A stretch of DNA of 64,000 nt from Adiantum capillus-veneris (Eukaryota; Streptophyta; Polypodiopsida; Polypodiales; Pteridaceae). A program made the translations under genes and the position numbers. Below the pieces are notes generated by a model. The model had not been told where the DNA came from and searched no databases. It saw only the letters and a program-made list of their open reading frames with translations. Shown here one piece after another: positions 53,051 to 64,000 of the stretch; the stretch's first letter is position 1, and each line of letters begins with the position of its first letter. The stretch covers positions 104,948,912 through 105,012,911 of the forward strand of contig CM043963.1 in assembly GCA_014529385.2 (NCBI GenBank), read 5' to 3'.

Positions 53051-53994
53051 TGTCCCTCCCCTCCCCCCCAAAAAAAAGCTCACTTCAACAAGATCGCTCC
53101 ATATCCTAAATCCGTTTGCAAGGCAAGGCTTGTTTGACCTTTGGCAACTCTGTTAGTTCCCAAGTCTCATTATCCACCATAATCAATCTATACTCATATT
53201 GCATTGCTTGCTCCCACTTCATGCTATCTTTCATCTCAATAGCCTCTTGGTAGCAGGTAGGCTCTCCGTAGACAGTGACCAATAAATAGTCTAATCATGA
53301 CTGAACATGCTCAGGGGAACACAATACATGTGTAGATCTCCCCAATGCTTGACTCGTGGACTCTGATATCTCAGAAGCATCACTAGATCTCTTGGGAGCA
53401 CTATTAGAAATAGATACTTCTCTAGTAGACTGAGTTGTTTGTGTAACTAGACTTGAGAATTCATCCTCAAATCTCAATCTATGATAACCTCTTTCATGGG
53501 ATATCTATGCATCTTTGATTAATTAAAAATCACTTGTGAGTTGCGAATAAATCTATGAGATTTTGGGTGCCAAAGAGGAGATCCCATCTCTCCATCTACA
53601 TCATAGCCAATGAAGATGCATTTGTGTGACGGGTTCCAACTTATTTCGAAGCTCTTTAGGCATGTAAGAATGCCTCACACCCAAGCACACATAATTTGTC
53701 ATAATAGGCTTCTTTCCTAATTATGACAAATGAAGATGCATTTGTGTGACTTAGGGTCCAACTCCTTTCTAAGCTCTTCAGGCGCATGTGAGAATGCCTC
53801 ACACCCACGCACACATAATTTTTCATAATTAGGCTTCTTGCTTGTCTACATCTCCTACAGAATCTTGTAGTTTAACAATATAGTAGGTGACCAATTGATT
53901 ATATGCACCACTATCATAATAGCCTCTTTCAAAGACTCTTGAGGTAAAATTTCCATAAATAACATGGAGGTGACCCTCTTCTGAATGGTCCTAT

Positions 53995-54312
53995 TCATGT
54001 GCTCAGAAATCCATTCTGAGTAGATGTGTATGATGTAGTAAAGTGTCTCTTGATGCCTGATTTTATACAAAAGTCCTTAAACTCAATAGAGAGGTACTCT
54101 CCCCCGTTGTCAGTGTGTAAAGGCTTCAACTTCTGGCTTGAGTGGTTTTCTGCCATAGAGAGGAAATTCTGGAAGACATTAATGGATTCATCTTTCCTCT
54201 TCAAGAGATGGAACCACACCTTTTGAGTAGAGTCATCTATGAAAGTCAAAAAATATAATGTCCTCTTTAGTGATCTATGCGGCACAGGCCCACATAGATC
54301 ACTATGAAACAA
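53995..54312 (-). pseudogene. pol: Copia integrase core fragment
   Basis: 105 open residues with FHSDLCGPVPHRSLK (first Asp), YFLTFIDDSTQKVWFHLL and LHTDNGGEYLSIEF (second Asp). The Glu region (TSYTSTQNGF) follows, and the frame then breaks. It lies inside the minus-strand copia element. Confidence 0.8.
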
Positions 54313-55599
54313 TTCTAGAGGATTCCCTTTCTGTTCAATGGAAAAGTGGTAAGCCTAGTTTGTTTTGCATGTATATAATGCTCACACAAACTAAAATCAT
54401 AATAGTCTAACACATAGATATAGCCAAAATGCTATAATTGTTTTATACCCTTCCGACTCATGTGACCAAGCCAGCTATGCCACAACTCAGTAGAAGACAA
54501 CTTAGAGTTCTCTTTCACAAAAGAGACATACAAGGAATATAATGAGCCAGACTTTTGGCCTTTCAGCATGACCAAATTACCTTTTTTGATCATCCAAGAA
54601 CCATTGTCAAACATTGTACTGTATCCAAGATCATCAAGCTAACCTACTGAAACCAGCTCCTACTTAGCTTTGGACATGTCTAACACCTTGCACCGTGAGT
54701 TTGGTATCGTTGCACATACACAACGTCACATTTCCAATACCACATATCTTAAGCTAGAGCTAATGAAAATTACCCAGCTTAATTGAACAATATATAGGAG
54801 CATAACTAGCAAACTACTCCTTATGAGGAGTAACATGCAAACTGGCACCCATAGCATTTGTCAAGAGCTAAAAACACCTCTGGACTCAAATTAGATGTAA
54901 AGATTAGTACATCTGACGGTCGTGGCATGTCATGAACAATATCAACATGTGGAGACTCAATGACATTGAGGTCTTCTATCTTCACAGTGATCTTAAGAGG
55001 TGAAAACTTATGGCATTGGATTTACCCTTCTCTCTTTGCAACTCAAATGGAAATTTCTTCACGTGTCCTTCTTGTGATAATGGTAGCATTAAATGTTCCT
55101 CGTGTCACGTCCATGGCTCTTGCTACATGCATTGTTGTGACCGTGAGAAGGACCACAACTATGACTATGACCTCTCTGTCTTTGATTGCTTTTATTTTTC
55201 TGGCTACTTCCGCTTGCCATATATGTATCACCATGCCCACTAGTGTCAAGAGACTGATGTCAAATATCTTTTATGAGCAAAGCATTGTTGGTAAGATCAC
55301 TAAAAGCAAGCTTGCCCTTAGGGACGAAGTTACTAATGACAATATTGAAAGTGTTCTACGATGTAAGCAAAGAACATAGCAGGAAAGTGGCTTTCATTTC
55401 ATCATCAAAATCAAGCCCCTTTGATGTCTGAATAAACACACTATTAAACTCGTTCAGGTGTGAATTGACACTAGTATCTTTTTCATGTTAAGAAACATAT
55501 GCTTCTTCATTAGAAACACTTTGTTTGATCACTTCTTCCTATCCCATGCTAAGCATAAAGATTCCATATTTCTTTAGCATTGATTTTCCATAATCATGA

Positions 55600-55841
55600 A
55601 GAATATAAACTCACCAAGATGCAACCTAGTAGTTGCCCATGACACAAGCATCAAGCTCCTCCCACTGGTCATTAGTGTACAAACCCTCTATGTGCTCTCT
55701 CAATGGCACTGTAAGTCCTTTGTTGATTAGCACATCAAGCATTCTCTGCTTCCCAATAGTGAAATTTGCGCCATCAAACTTCTTAATGTAGTGAGCTTCT
55801 TTCCTAGAAGATCCATCCATACTGACAAGAGATAATTGCAA
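55600..55841 (-). pseudogene. gag: Copia Gag N-terminal fragment
   Basis: KKFDGANFTIGKQRMLDVLI, then VPLREHIEGLYTNDQWEELD, typical of the Tnt1-type Gag start. It stops after about 70 residues. Later Gag and CCHC remnants run to about 55050 with stops. Confidence 0.7.
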
Positions 55842-56388
55842 GAGAGTAATGCTCGGAACTTATGGAAAATTTTTTGACAAAGAATTTTGGCGGTCTCCTT
55901 CATGAAGATCAAAATTTCAATTAGAAACTTAGAAAAGTCACTGCCAATGTCAATGCAAAGGAGTGTTGTAAGCAAACTAGAGGACTCACCGGAAAAATCC
56001 AGTATAGTCTCCTCTGTATGGGGAGCAAAATCTCAACCCAAATTAAGAAAAAATCAATGCATAAAAGATCAAAACTGCTCTCTAAGCATAAGTAGCATAC
56101 AACTGATCATGATAACTAACAAATGTGACTGCCAACAAGGCAGAAAAGCACCTATACCCTTCTAGGTGAAGAAGCATTGAGAGTCAAATTCAATACCAAA
56201 AACATCGGCTGAAAACTACCTTCTATTGTGTTGATCAAATGGAGATTTTGATAGCATAAATGGCTTTGAAAGGGGGATAAAATCACAAGATACCTACTGG
56301 TAATACTCCCACCACATGATGAAGAAGTTGCAACAACAAACAAAACCAAAATTTAGCATGAAATTGCACGCACGGAAACACAAATTTT

Positions 56389-56392
<4 letters not shown>

Positions 56393-56420
<28 letters not shown>
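56393..56420. repeat. (CT)n microsatellite
   Basis: Short CT tract in the leader side of the minus-strand copia remnant. 56801-57380 after it shows no gene. Confidence 0.85.
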
Positions 56421-56424
<4 letters not shown>

Positions 56425-57371
56425 TACTCTAAGATTTCCACTTCACTAATGTGTGTTGGATTCAAGATATGAAGCTCCTCTGTTCAAGATTTTGCACAAT
56501 TTACAAAGGCTCTGCATAGTGTACAATATTTGTTGTGTCCTTCAGATAAGGCCGCAAGCTTTAGCTCATTCTGAAGCTCGTACATGCATGACAAAGGAAT
56601 ACACCATTGTAGATCTAATACCACTTGTAGAGTGCATGGTGTGCACAAAGTGCGAGGGAGAAGAAGAGTACACACAGAGAGTGGGTGGAGCATAGTGTGA
56701 GGATAACAATGCCTCAAATCTCCTTACTCTATTATCTATAAAGAATAAGGTTACTGATGGGTTAGTAAGTTAATGAACATTCGGCCAACTAGCTTGGACC
56801 CCAACAATTCACACAAGTTGATTAGGGATACCATTGGTTTGCAATAGATTAACAATCTTCATAACCTTGAATTTACAAAATAGGGATGACTTGACTAAAA
56901 TTTGCATAGGTAGACATGGATGATGGATTGCAATAGGTAAACGTGGCAATATTGAGTAAACAATGGCAAAAAATCACAATGTTGAGTGACATGAAACATG
57001 TATAAGTAAAATAGAGTTGTAGATGCAAGTAGATTAGGGGGATCATTGCTTTAGGATTAAACAAATACGTGTTTGGTAACTGAGACAAGTTTGAGTAAAG
57101 ACGTAGGCCTATGTGAATAAGGGAAACTTCAAGCAAATGAGACACCACTTGAATGTTACAAGTAAGCAAAGACCTTGCATAAACTTGTACATCTTTGAGC
57201 AAACAACAACATAACCTTGTTCCAAAAACAAATAAGGATTGGGGACTACATCACATAAATAGAGAGTTGAGGTTTGGAGGAGCGAGCTTTAGAGAGATTT
57301 TTTAAGATATTGTTCAGTTGACCAAATTTAGCAAAAAACCTCACTCCAAAAAGAGTTTTCAAAGTGAGCCT

Positions 57372-57652
<281 letters not shown>

Positions 57653-57889
57653 ATCCCTCCCTTCCACAAGACTCCCCCTAGGCGACGGGTAGCCCTGTGG
57701 GGGGGCGTTAAGGCATAGCCCTACCCTGCTTCCCACTCTCTCAAGCCCAACACAACAACCTCTAGCCCAACTTGAACTACTGCTTCTGTTTTGTCTTTCT
57801 CATGTGCTATGTCTGCTTCTTCAGTCACATGTGCACATGCTCCTCTTCCTCGTCTGCACGAGTCCGTGCATTTTTAGACTTTCATGAGC

Positions 57890-59710
57890 CCAATGTGCAC
57901 AACTCTTGGTTGGATTTTCATTCCATAGCCAAGAGTGTTGGTGTAGGCTCTCAACTTCTCTACTAGCTTGGAGAAGGAGATGGAGCTCTTGCATTTTGCA
58001 CTTCACACAATGAGGGTGTGTGTGAGTGTGTGTGGGAGAGTATACCCCCCAAGCAGTCCCCCTTCTTGCTTTGATCGACCCCCCTTGTAGCTCATGCTTG
58101 AATCTTATTGGCCCCTTTCAGGCCTAGCCAATCACATGCAAGAGGCATATCAAGCAACAAGGGTAGCCTTGGGACAAGTGTTCCCCTTTCCCCTTTGAGA
58201 GAGAGGACTCGATAAATGCTAAAACTATTAATGAAATTAACTAATTTATCATTGGAACCCTAGGGAGGTCAACCAATAGGCTTTAGGAACACCATGAGGG
58301 CAACATGGGTAGGGGCTTGACATGTGTCCTTACTGCCTCTTGAGGCTTGGGCTTTCCTTGTGTGTGTGTGTGTGTGTGTTCTCTCTCATCGCCCTAGCTT
58401 TAGGGATCGCCCCCTCTTGAGTAGGGATTGGATTTGAGTTTTTGAACACCTTACCCTCAAGCACCTTAGTCAGCAAGCATGACAAAGCACATCAAGCTTG
58501 GGTAGTGTTCCACAAGCACCTTAAGCTCCCTAGTCGTCAAGCATGACAAGTACCTCAAGAATCTTAGTCAGCAAGCAAGACAAGCACCTCAAGCACGACA
58601 AACACCTCAAGCACCTTAGTCAGCAAGCACGACAAGCATCTCAAGCCCTGGCCGGGTTCCCAACTCAAGCACAACCCTAGCTTACCTAAGGTCAAAGGAC
58701 TTTTAACACTAGCTATTGGAGGTCTTCAATAAAGCTAACCCTAAGGTCTTTAAGCTCCATTGGCTAGCCTTGCTCTTTGACATACCATCTCTCATTTGCA
58801 CCCCTTTACCATTGGCCCCGTGTTGAGACAGATCTGTAAGCACATGTCTATATTCTAACCCTTGTTCCCATTTTTTCTCCCACATTAAATGATCAGTTTA
58901 ATATGAGAAAATCATTTGGGTTGGTTAGATATTAGATTTAATGACATTGCGGTAGCTATGTCTACTCTTTAGTCCATTTCATTCTCCGAAGTAGAGTGAC
59001 AAGTTCTACTTGGTGTTGAGGGACGTCGTCATCACCAACATGATTCTAAGTATGCATATTACTTAAATTTGTGCACAATAAAAAGATAACTAGTCTTATA
59101 AGACAAAAACATTGGTCATTTAAAAGAAATTTGTACATTTGCTTACTCTAATGTAGCATTGTAAGCATTGACAAGGTTCATACTATCCTTAAGCTGTATT
59201 CCTTGCATCCATCTAGCATCTTCAAAAGGATACTTTTTGAATTTAATAAGATACTATCGGATAATCTTACCATGTCGTAGTACCTTGTCTTCGTGCCGAA
59301 GGATAGCTTCGGGTTGTAGCACCTCTTCTTGGTCTTCGATTTTGGGAGGGTCTTCAATAATTGGTTCACTTGGTGGCTCTCCTTTTTAGAGCTTAAGTAG
59401 GCTCCCATAAAAAGCATTGTGTATGAGCCAATGGTTGGGCAACTTGAGTTGATAAGCCATCTCATTAATTGGCTTCAAGATTTAAAAAGGACCATAGTAT
59501 GTTTTTGCTAGTTTAGCATAATAGTTTTGGTGGCCCGTAGGATTTTTGCCCGTCCTTTTCCTCAATCGAGCCTTGGGAAACTTAAGGCCCAACCATTTTC
59601 TTTGAATGTTAAGGCCCTTTTGTGCTTATGAGCATCAGCTTTTTACCTTTGTTGAGAGATGGATATAGCCTCCTTAATCTTTTGAAAATATTCTTGTAGG
59701 TCATGAACAC
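57890..59710 (-). mobile_element. Truncated chromovirus remnant related to the 30-38 kb element
   Basis: 57.89-58.95 kb is LTR-like. It shares TCTTGGTTGGATTT..CATCC, CTTGGAG.AGG.GATG.AGCTC and ATGATCAGTTTAATATGAGA with the chromovirus LTR, including the part deleted from that element's 3' LTR. 58.95-59.71 kb matches the chromodomain and GPY/F coding region on the minus strand (plus 59165-59710) with stops. The match ends near 59710, so only the 3' end of the element remains. Confidence 0.75.
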
Positions 59711-59936
59711 TTGGTAATAAAAAAGTACACCTAAATCGCAAAAAACACTACAAGAGGTACTTCACATTAGCAACGCTTGTAGTGGGATGCTCAAAAGTGA
59801 AAATCCACGGCGTCTCTATGAGCATCGCTATTCTATTTGTTGCATAGTGACGTCGACATGGGTAAAAAATAAACCGAGAGCGCCTGAAACTCAGATCTCA
59901 GATCTGAGTTTTCGGTGCTCAAGCGAAAGAGGTAAC

Positions 59937-60076
59937 CCGCGCTCTCTCTCCCTCTCTCTCTTTCTCCCCCCTCTCCCCCCCCCCCCCCACACACACACAC
60001 ACACACACACGAGGAGAGGAAGAAGAGCCAGGTATGCTCCTTCCCTCTCCTCTCTCTCATGTTCACGTCCCCTCTT

Positions 60077-60140
<64 letters not shown>

Positions 60141-60241
60141 TGTGTCTTTGAAAGAAAGAGAGAGAGAGAGAGAGAGCACATGCATAAACAAAAAACACAT
60201 ACACACACACATATGCATAAACAAAGAATGTATACACACAC

Positions 60242-60277
<36 letters not shown>

Positions 60278-60390
60278 AAACAAAGAGAAAGAGAAAGAGG
60301 GAGAAAGAGAGAGAGAATAAAAAACCAAAAAGAGAGAGAGAGAGGGAGAAGATGAAAGAGAGAGGTAAGGGGAGAAAACAAAGAGAGAGA
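59937..60390. repeat. Cluster of simple repeats (CT, CA, GA, poly-C)
   Basis: Alternating CT, C-run, CA (59990-60010; 60096-60139), GA (60151-60176; 60244-60272) and A/G-rich tracts. Frames across it are not genes. Confidence 0.95.
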
Positions 60391-60790
60391 GATTAGGCTA
60401 GATTGCGTTTAGATTTATGCTTATGTTGAGTTTAAGATTATGTTAGATTTAGATTTACGTTAGATTAAGATTAGGTTAGATTTAAAATTAGGGCAAGATT
60501 TAAGATTAGCTAGCTATGTTAGATTTAAGTTATATTACATTTAGGTTTATGATTTAAGATTGGATTAGATTTAGGTTTATGTTGAGTTTAATATTAGATT
60601 AGATTTAGATTTAAGATTAAGACAAGATTTAAAATTAACTAGATTAAATTTAGATTTAAGTTAGATTACGTTTAGGTTTAGGTTAAATTTAAGATTAGAT
60701 TAGATTTAGGTTTTTTGAGTTTAAGATTAGATTAGATCTAGATTTATGTTTGATTTAAAATTATATTAGATTTAGGTTAGATTTTAGTGC
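60391..60790. repeat. AT-rich minisatellite of TTAGATTTAAG-like units
   Basis: Imperfect repeats of about 11-13 bp (AGATTAGATTTAGG, TTTAGGTTTATG). TTTAGG units recall the plant telomere repeat TTTAGGG, but no run of the true telomere unit exists. A few units recur at 60927-60962. Confidence 0.8.
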
Positions 60791-61375
60791 ATGTCAATGA
60801 AGGCGTGCTTTGTCCAAAGAGCAAACACTAGTTACACAACATTATGTATATTCCCATCAAAATTTGACACCTATTAACTCACACACTAACCATATTCAAT
60901 TAGCCGCGAATTACCACATGTTCAATCAGGTTAGATTTAAGATTAGATTTTGGATTAGGTTTTTATATTATAGTCTACCTTCGGGATTACGATAAAAAAA
61001 TCAGAGTTAGATGAACAATGATCCCTCTCTTCCTCTCTACGGATGTGACCTTAAGTTGGAAAGCTTTCAACCACATGATACTCAGATTGGAGGCCAACAT
61101 GTAATGTGCTGAGTAATCCCTCGAACAAAGATCTACTATGAAGAGATGTTAAGATGCTGTGAATTGCTACAGCTAGAGAAGAGGCAAAGGGGTTTTGTCC
61201 ACTACATGCACTATCATGTAGACGTAGGTGTGTAGATTTCTCGTACCCACAAATATAGGCATTGACCAATAAAGATGAGATTATAACCTGGTGGTTCTGA
61301 TCTCCGTGCACCTCTAGACCGAGGTGTGCGGGGATTGCACATGACTAGAGAATGTGAGGTAGATTACAGTGTGAA

Positions 61376-61378
<3 letters not shown>

Positions 61379-61430
<52 letters not shown>
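61379..61430. repeat. (GA)n microsatellite
   Basis: Pure GA tract of about 52 bp. 60963-61378 has no recognisable gene. Confidence 0.95.
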
Positions 61431-61434
<4 letters not shown>

Positions 61435-61497
61435 AAGACGGAGGATGCCAATAGAAGATTAAATTTATGTTTAGATTATAAGGTGTTTACCTTCAAT

Positions 61498-62196
61498 ATG
61501 AGTAGTGACGAGGATGTGGCGCCATCCAACCGAAACACCTATCTCTCAACAAGGATCTTATGTCCTTGTAATCAATGCAAGCATGTTGTGAGACGGACAA
61601 GACCCGTTTCTTTACAGCACATTCGCAAATTTGGCGAGGTTGATCCATCTATTATAGATTGAGTTGTTGCCAGTTATAACTCGTCGAAATCTAACGCTGG
61701 CGAACATGCAGCAATATTGCAACCCAATAGACGTGTTCGCAGGCGGTTTGGTCAAGCAGCATACGTGAGGCCACAAGATGTAGCCTCTGATAGCTCGGAG
61801 GATGATCATGCAGACCACATTCCCAATGAGGCAATGTTTGAGCCCGAGATTGATGAAATGATCGAGACGATCATGGATTCAGAAAGGCTTATCTATGACG
61901 ATATGAAATGTGAAGCCGATACGCCATTGTATGATGGAGCACGTGTGTCTAGATTGAAGGCGCTCCTGGTTCTTCTCAACATGAGGGCAAATTTTGGATG
62001 GAGTGACACTAGCATCACAACGCTTTTCAGGTGATCTATTACAATGTGTTTACTTTAATAAAAAACTTTAGACGTATAATGATATGATAGATTACTTACA
62101 CAAGTGCACCGTATTTTTTCCGCTGTGTAGATTGCTCAAAGAGCACATACTGCCAGTTGATAATGTGATACCAGATTCCAAAGAGGAAGCAAGAAA
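61498..62196 (+). pseudogene. CACTA (En/Spm) transposase N-terminal part, two exons
   Basis: From ATG at 61498 (MSSDEDVAPSN) the frame gives a transposase-associated motif CPCNQCKHVV, then one TGA (61660-61662). It stays open in the same frame to 62034 with an acidic stretch, DADTPLYDG-like EADTPLYDG and LNMRANFGWSDTSITTLF. In TNP2-type proteins this continues as LLKE. Here a GT...AG intron (about 62032-62128, donor TTTCAG/GTGATC, acceptor TGTGTAG) joins it to LLKEHILPVDNVIPDSKEEA in frame, ending TGA near 62205. The catalytic domain is absent. Confidence 0.6.
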
Positions 62197-62309
62197 AATG
62201 GACTGACCTAAGAGATACTTTCGTACTACCCAAGCATTGTGAACAAGTAAGTTATGTGCTTGGAAGCTATCCAATTTTAGAAGTTATGTGCTTGGAAGCT
62301 CTCATGTAA

Positions 62310-62632
62310 GTTATGTGGCTCTGGCAAGTGATATTTCATCCTACAAAGTCTGCATCAAACTGGTGGTATGCATAGAGGTAGCCCCTCGTAGTGCACGGAT
62401 GTATGAGGGCTACCATGTGCCAATCACAGTAGCATCAATGGAGGAGATTGGAGAAGATGCTTAGTCAGAAGCCGCTGAAGTGGTGCCAAACGAGCATCAA
62501 GCTGCTACTCTCTATGGGGTGCATGCAGAGGATCTACAAAATGAAACGGAGGACATTTGCCTAAACGGAGAGCTCTATATACATATAGGGAGTTATGTTG
62601 AGTTATGCGAGGATGAGAGAGAGACCTCTTAA
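62310..62632 (+). pseudogene. Protein-like ORF with one stop, unrecognised
   Basis: About 107 codons open except TAG at about 62463: YVALASDISSYKVCIKLVVC, YHVPITVASMEEIGEDA, then EHQAATLYGVHAEDLQNE and ending ELCEDERETS. It is on the same strand as the CACTA piece and could be a later exon of that transposon. I do not recognise it. Confidence 0.35.
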
Positions 62633-62828
62633 AGCCGTAAACATTGTATTTGAACAATTTTGCTCCGTTTTTTAATATATATTATATTCACGTGGCTATA
62701 CTTGAGAAATTTAAATTGTGTTTAATCATCATTGTGTCCACTCCAGGTATGTATGCTCCAGGTATGTTCTCACAAGTAGGGATACTCCTCGGTGTGTCGT
62801 GAAAGTCTGATATGCCTACGAGCACTAC

Positions 62829-63077
62829 GCTTCGAGTGCGATGGAGACCAAGGCTGCAATTGTGAAGGAGGCGATCCATCTCCGCTCATAGATGCTGCTC
62901 GTCCCTCCACTAGATCTAGTTGATCGGATGGAAGAGACGCTAAGAAGCTCTACTACTGCTTCTTAGCGTCTCTTTCATCCGATCAACTAGATCTAGTGGA
63001 GGGGCGAGCAACATCTATGAGCAGAGACGGATCACCTCCTTCGCGATTGCAGCCTCAGTCTCCATCGTACTCGGAGC
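62829..63077. repeat. Large inverted repeat: 120-bp arms, 9-bp loop
   Basis: Left arm 62829-62948, loop TCTACTACT, right arm 62958-63077. The arms align over 120 bp without indels, with 12 differences, all transitions. The inner 36 bp have one difference. It would form a long RNA hairpin if transcribed. 63078-63405 shows no gene. Confidence 0.92.
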
Positions 63078-63419
63078 TGTTGGGGGTCCCATCGTTGCAA
63101 TAGCTCCAATGAACAAAAAAATTATCAATCCACAGGGATGAGCTACCCGGCTAGGGAATAGAAACACTCACACAGTTAGTGAGCTAGGTTAGTGAGCTAA
63201 TAGTGGCAACACAAATGGTTAAATCTACGAGGTGAGCTTGTTGGCCTATGGAGGAGCTAATCCGCAATGAAGGGCAATCTCCATATCCACTTCTCTTCAC
63301 CTCTAATCAACCCAATCACACACACTACACATTAGGAGAAAGTTGGACTCACTTTTGGGCCCTGTAAGAAGTGCCACGTCGGATTAGAGAGAGAAAATGA
63401 AAATGTTAACTTGTGCATT

Positions 63420-63710
63420 TTATGTGATACTTTTTTGCGCAAAAAAAAGCCAAAATGACATTCTTTGGTAGGTAGCCGCCGTCTTTATCATTCTTATCCT
63501 TCGTTCTCTTGTCAGGAATCCAACTAACCGTATGACTAATGATTTGAAATGCCAACTTACAAGCGTTCCCTCCCGAAACATAAGCCACACGAACTCTATC
63601 AACTCTAAACTTGAGAATATGGCTTTCTCTCCCAAAACCTGAGACATTTCTCCATCTTCTTCTCTATCAACTCTAGGAATGGAGAACGCATCTTTTCCTG
63701 ATGAAAACAC
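63420..63710 (-). other. Protein-like minus-strand frames, unrecognised
   Basis: Two overlapping minus-strand frames (VAYVSGGNACKLAFQIISH and, in the other frame, MFSSGKDAFSIPRVDREEDG) read like one protein with a frame break near 63600. No family is recognised. It slightly overlaps the plus-strand ORF below, so at most one is likely real. Confidence 0.2.
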
Positions 63711-64000
63711 TAATTTGAACTTACAATCCTCAGCCCCTTCATCTTTAACACTTACCCAAAAAAAGAATACACATCATCTTCATGTTGATGTATTGCAAGA
63801 GTACGCACCATTGCAGAAACATAGGAGGGAGTCTTTCTTATCTCAACGAGAGAAAGAACTTAGAAGGACAAACAAGGAACATCATTTGGATTTGTGGATC
63901 GATGGGTCTATTTATCCAAAGGATCCTACGACAAATGCGCCACCTCCCTTTGCTAATATCACTAACCTCTTACATTTCACAGGCGATGGCAAGGATGGGC
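63679..64000 (+). CDS. Unrecognised ORF, cut by the window end
   Basis: Open from ATG at 63679 for 107 codons to the edge. It begins MENASFPDENTNLNLQSS. A basic helix (QREKELRRTNKEHHLDLW) and IDGSIYPKDPTTNAPPPF follow. Composition is protein-like. The family cannot be judged from this part. Confidence 0.35.
   Translation, partial: MENASFPDENTNLNLQSSAPSSLTLTQKKNTHHLHVDVLQEYAPLQKHRRESFLSQREKELRRTNKEHHLDLWIDGSIYPKDPTTNAPPPFANITNLLHFTGDGKDG

Larger units (their letters stand above)
53090..56800 (-). mobile_element. Truncated Ty1/copia element on the minus strand
   Basis: Reading leftward from a probable 5' LTR (about 56623-56800) and a mutated primer site (TGGTATTAGATC, plus about 56610-56621): Gag (DGSSRKEAHYIKKFDGANFT at about 55820), protease remnants, then integrase. 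Integrase shows WHSWLGHMSRKG at 54470, HSDLCGPV and FIDDSTQKVWFHLL at 54240, and HTDNGGEY at 54110. The RT start (CYQEAIEMKDSMKWEQAMQY) is near 53180. It stops abruptly near 53085, so most of RT, RNase H and the 3' LTR are missing. Frames are broken throughout. Confidence 0.8.

Noticed and set aside
60391-60790. Interstitial telomere array
   Set aside because: Units vary around TTAGATTTAGG, and no run of TTTAGGG is present.

Overview
The window looks like repeat-rich nuclear DNA of a flowering plant. It holds several families of plant LTR retrotransposon (Ty3/gypsy and Ty1/copia, with tRNA-Met- and tRNA-Asp-type primer sites), CACTA and hAT transposon remnants, MITE-like foldbacks and very long GA/CT microsatellites. 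I see no intact host gene, rRNA, tRNA or CRISPR array. The species cannot be named from this alone.

The dominant feature is a 19.04-kb LTR retrotransposon on the + strand (2060-21099). It has two 942-bp LTRs that I read as identical and a perfect 5-bp target duplication (TTGAT at 2055-2059 and 21100-21104), so it inserted recently, apparently into an older LTR-like repeat. Its order is LTR, tRNA-Asp-type primer site, 1.4-kb leader, gag, tandem zinc knuckles, protease, RT-RNase H, integrase, a second aspartic-protease domain, a Trp-motif protein, a polypurine tract, a 2.8-kb non-coding spacer, a 1089-residue coiled-coil ORF in the env position, polypurine tract, LTR. Four things are unusual. 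A 24-bp palindrome recurs four times in the leader and five times upstream of the coiled-coil ORF, with matching spacing. The integrase H-H-C-C zinc finger is duplicated. A second protease domain lies beyond integrase. The gag-pol frame breaks seven times, always in the same direction.

From 21.1 to 29.7 kb there is mostly non-coding sequence: exon-like minus-strand pieces of an unrecognised gene (21.85-24.0 kb), a MITE-like foldback (24.5-25.0 kb), a 124-bp GA tract and diverged tandem repeats (28.5-29.4 kb). At 29752-38441 is an 8.7-kb minus-strand chromovirus (Ty3/gypsy with a chromodomain) with target duplication ATAAG. Its genes are decayed and its LTRs differ in length. A 280-bp tandem duplication lies against its right edge.

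From 39 to 45 kb there is a CA/GA compound microsatellite, a DEAD-box helicase pseudogene fragment and DNA-transposon debris. A decayed + strand Ty1/copia element occupies 44994-50380. From 50.4 to 57.3 kb there are small duplications, foldbacks (one next to a captured gypsy protease fragment), and a truncated minus-strand copia element (53.1-56.8 kb). At 57.9-59.7 kb is a second, truncated chromovirus related to the 30-38 kb one. The last 4 kb has simple repeats, the start of a CACTA transposase gene with one stop codon and a recognisable intron, a 120-bp-arm inverted repeat at 62829-63077, and an unrecognised ORF running off the end.

The genes do not form a cellular pathway. The one coherent working unit is the 19-kb retrotransposon, which would be an active or recently active element if its frame breaks are sequence errors.
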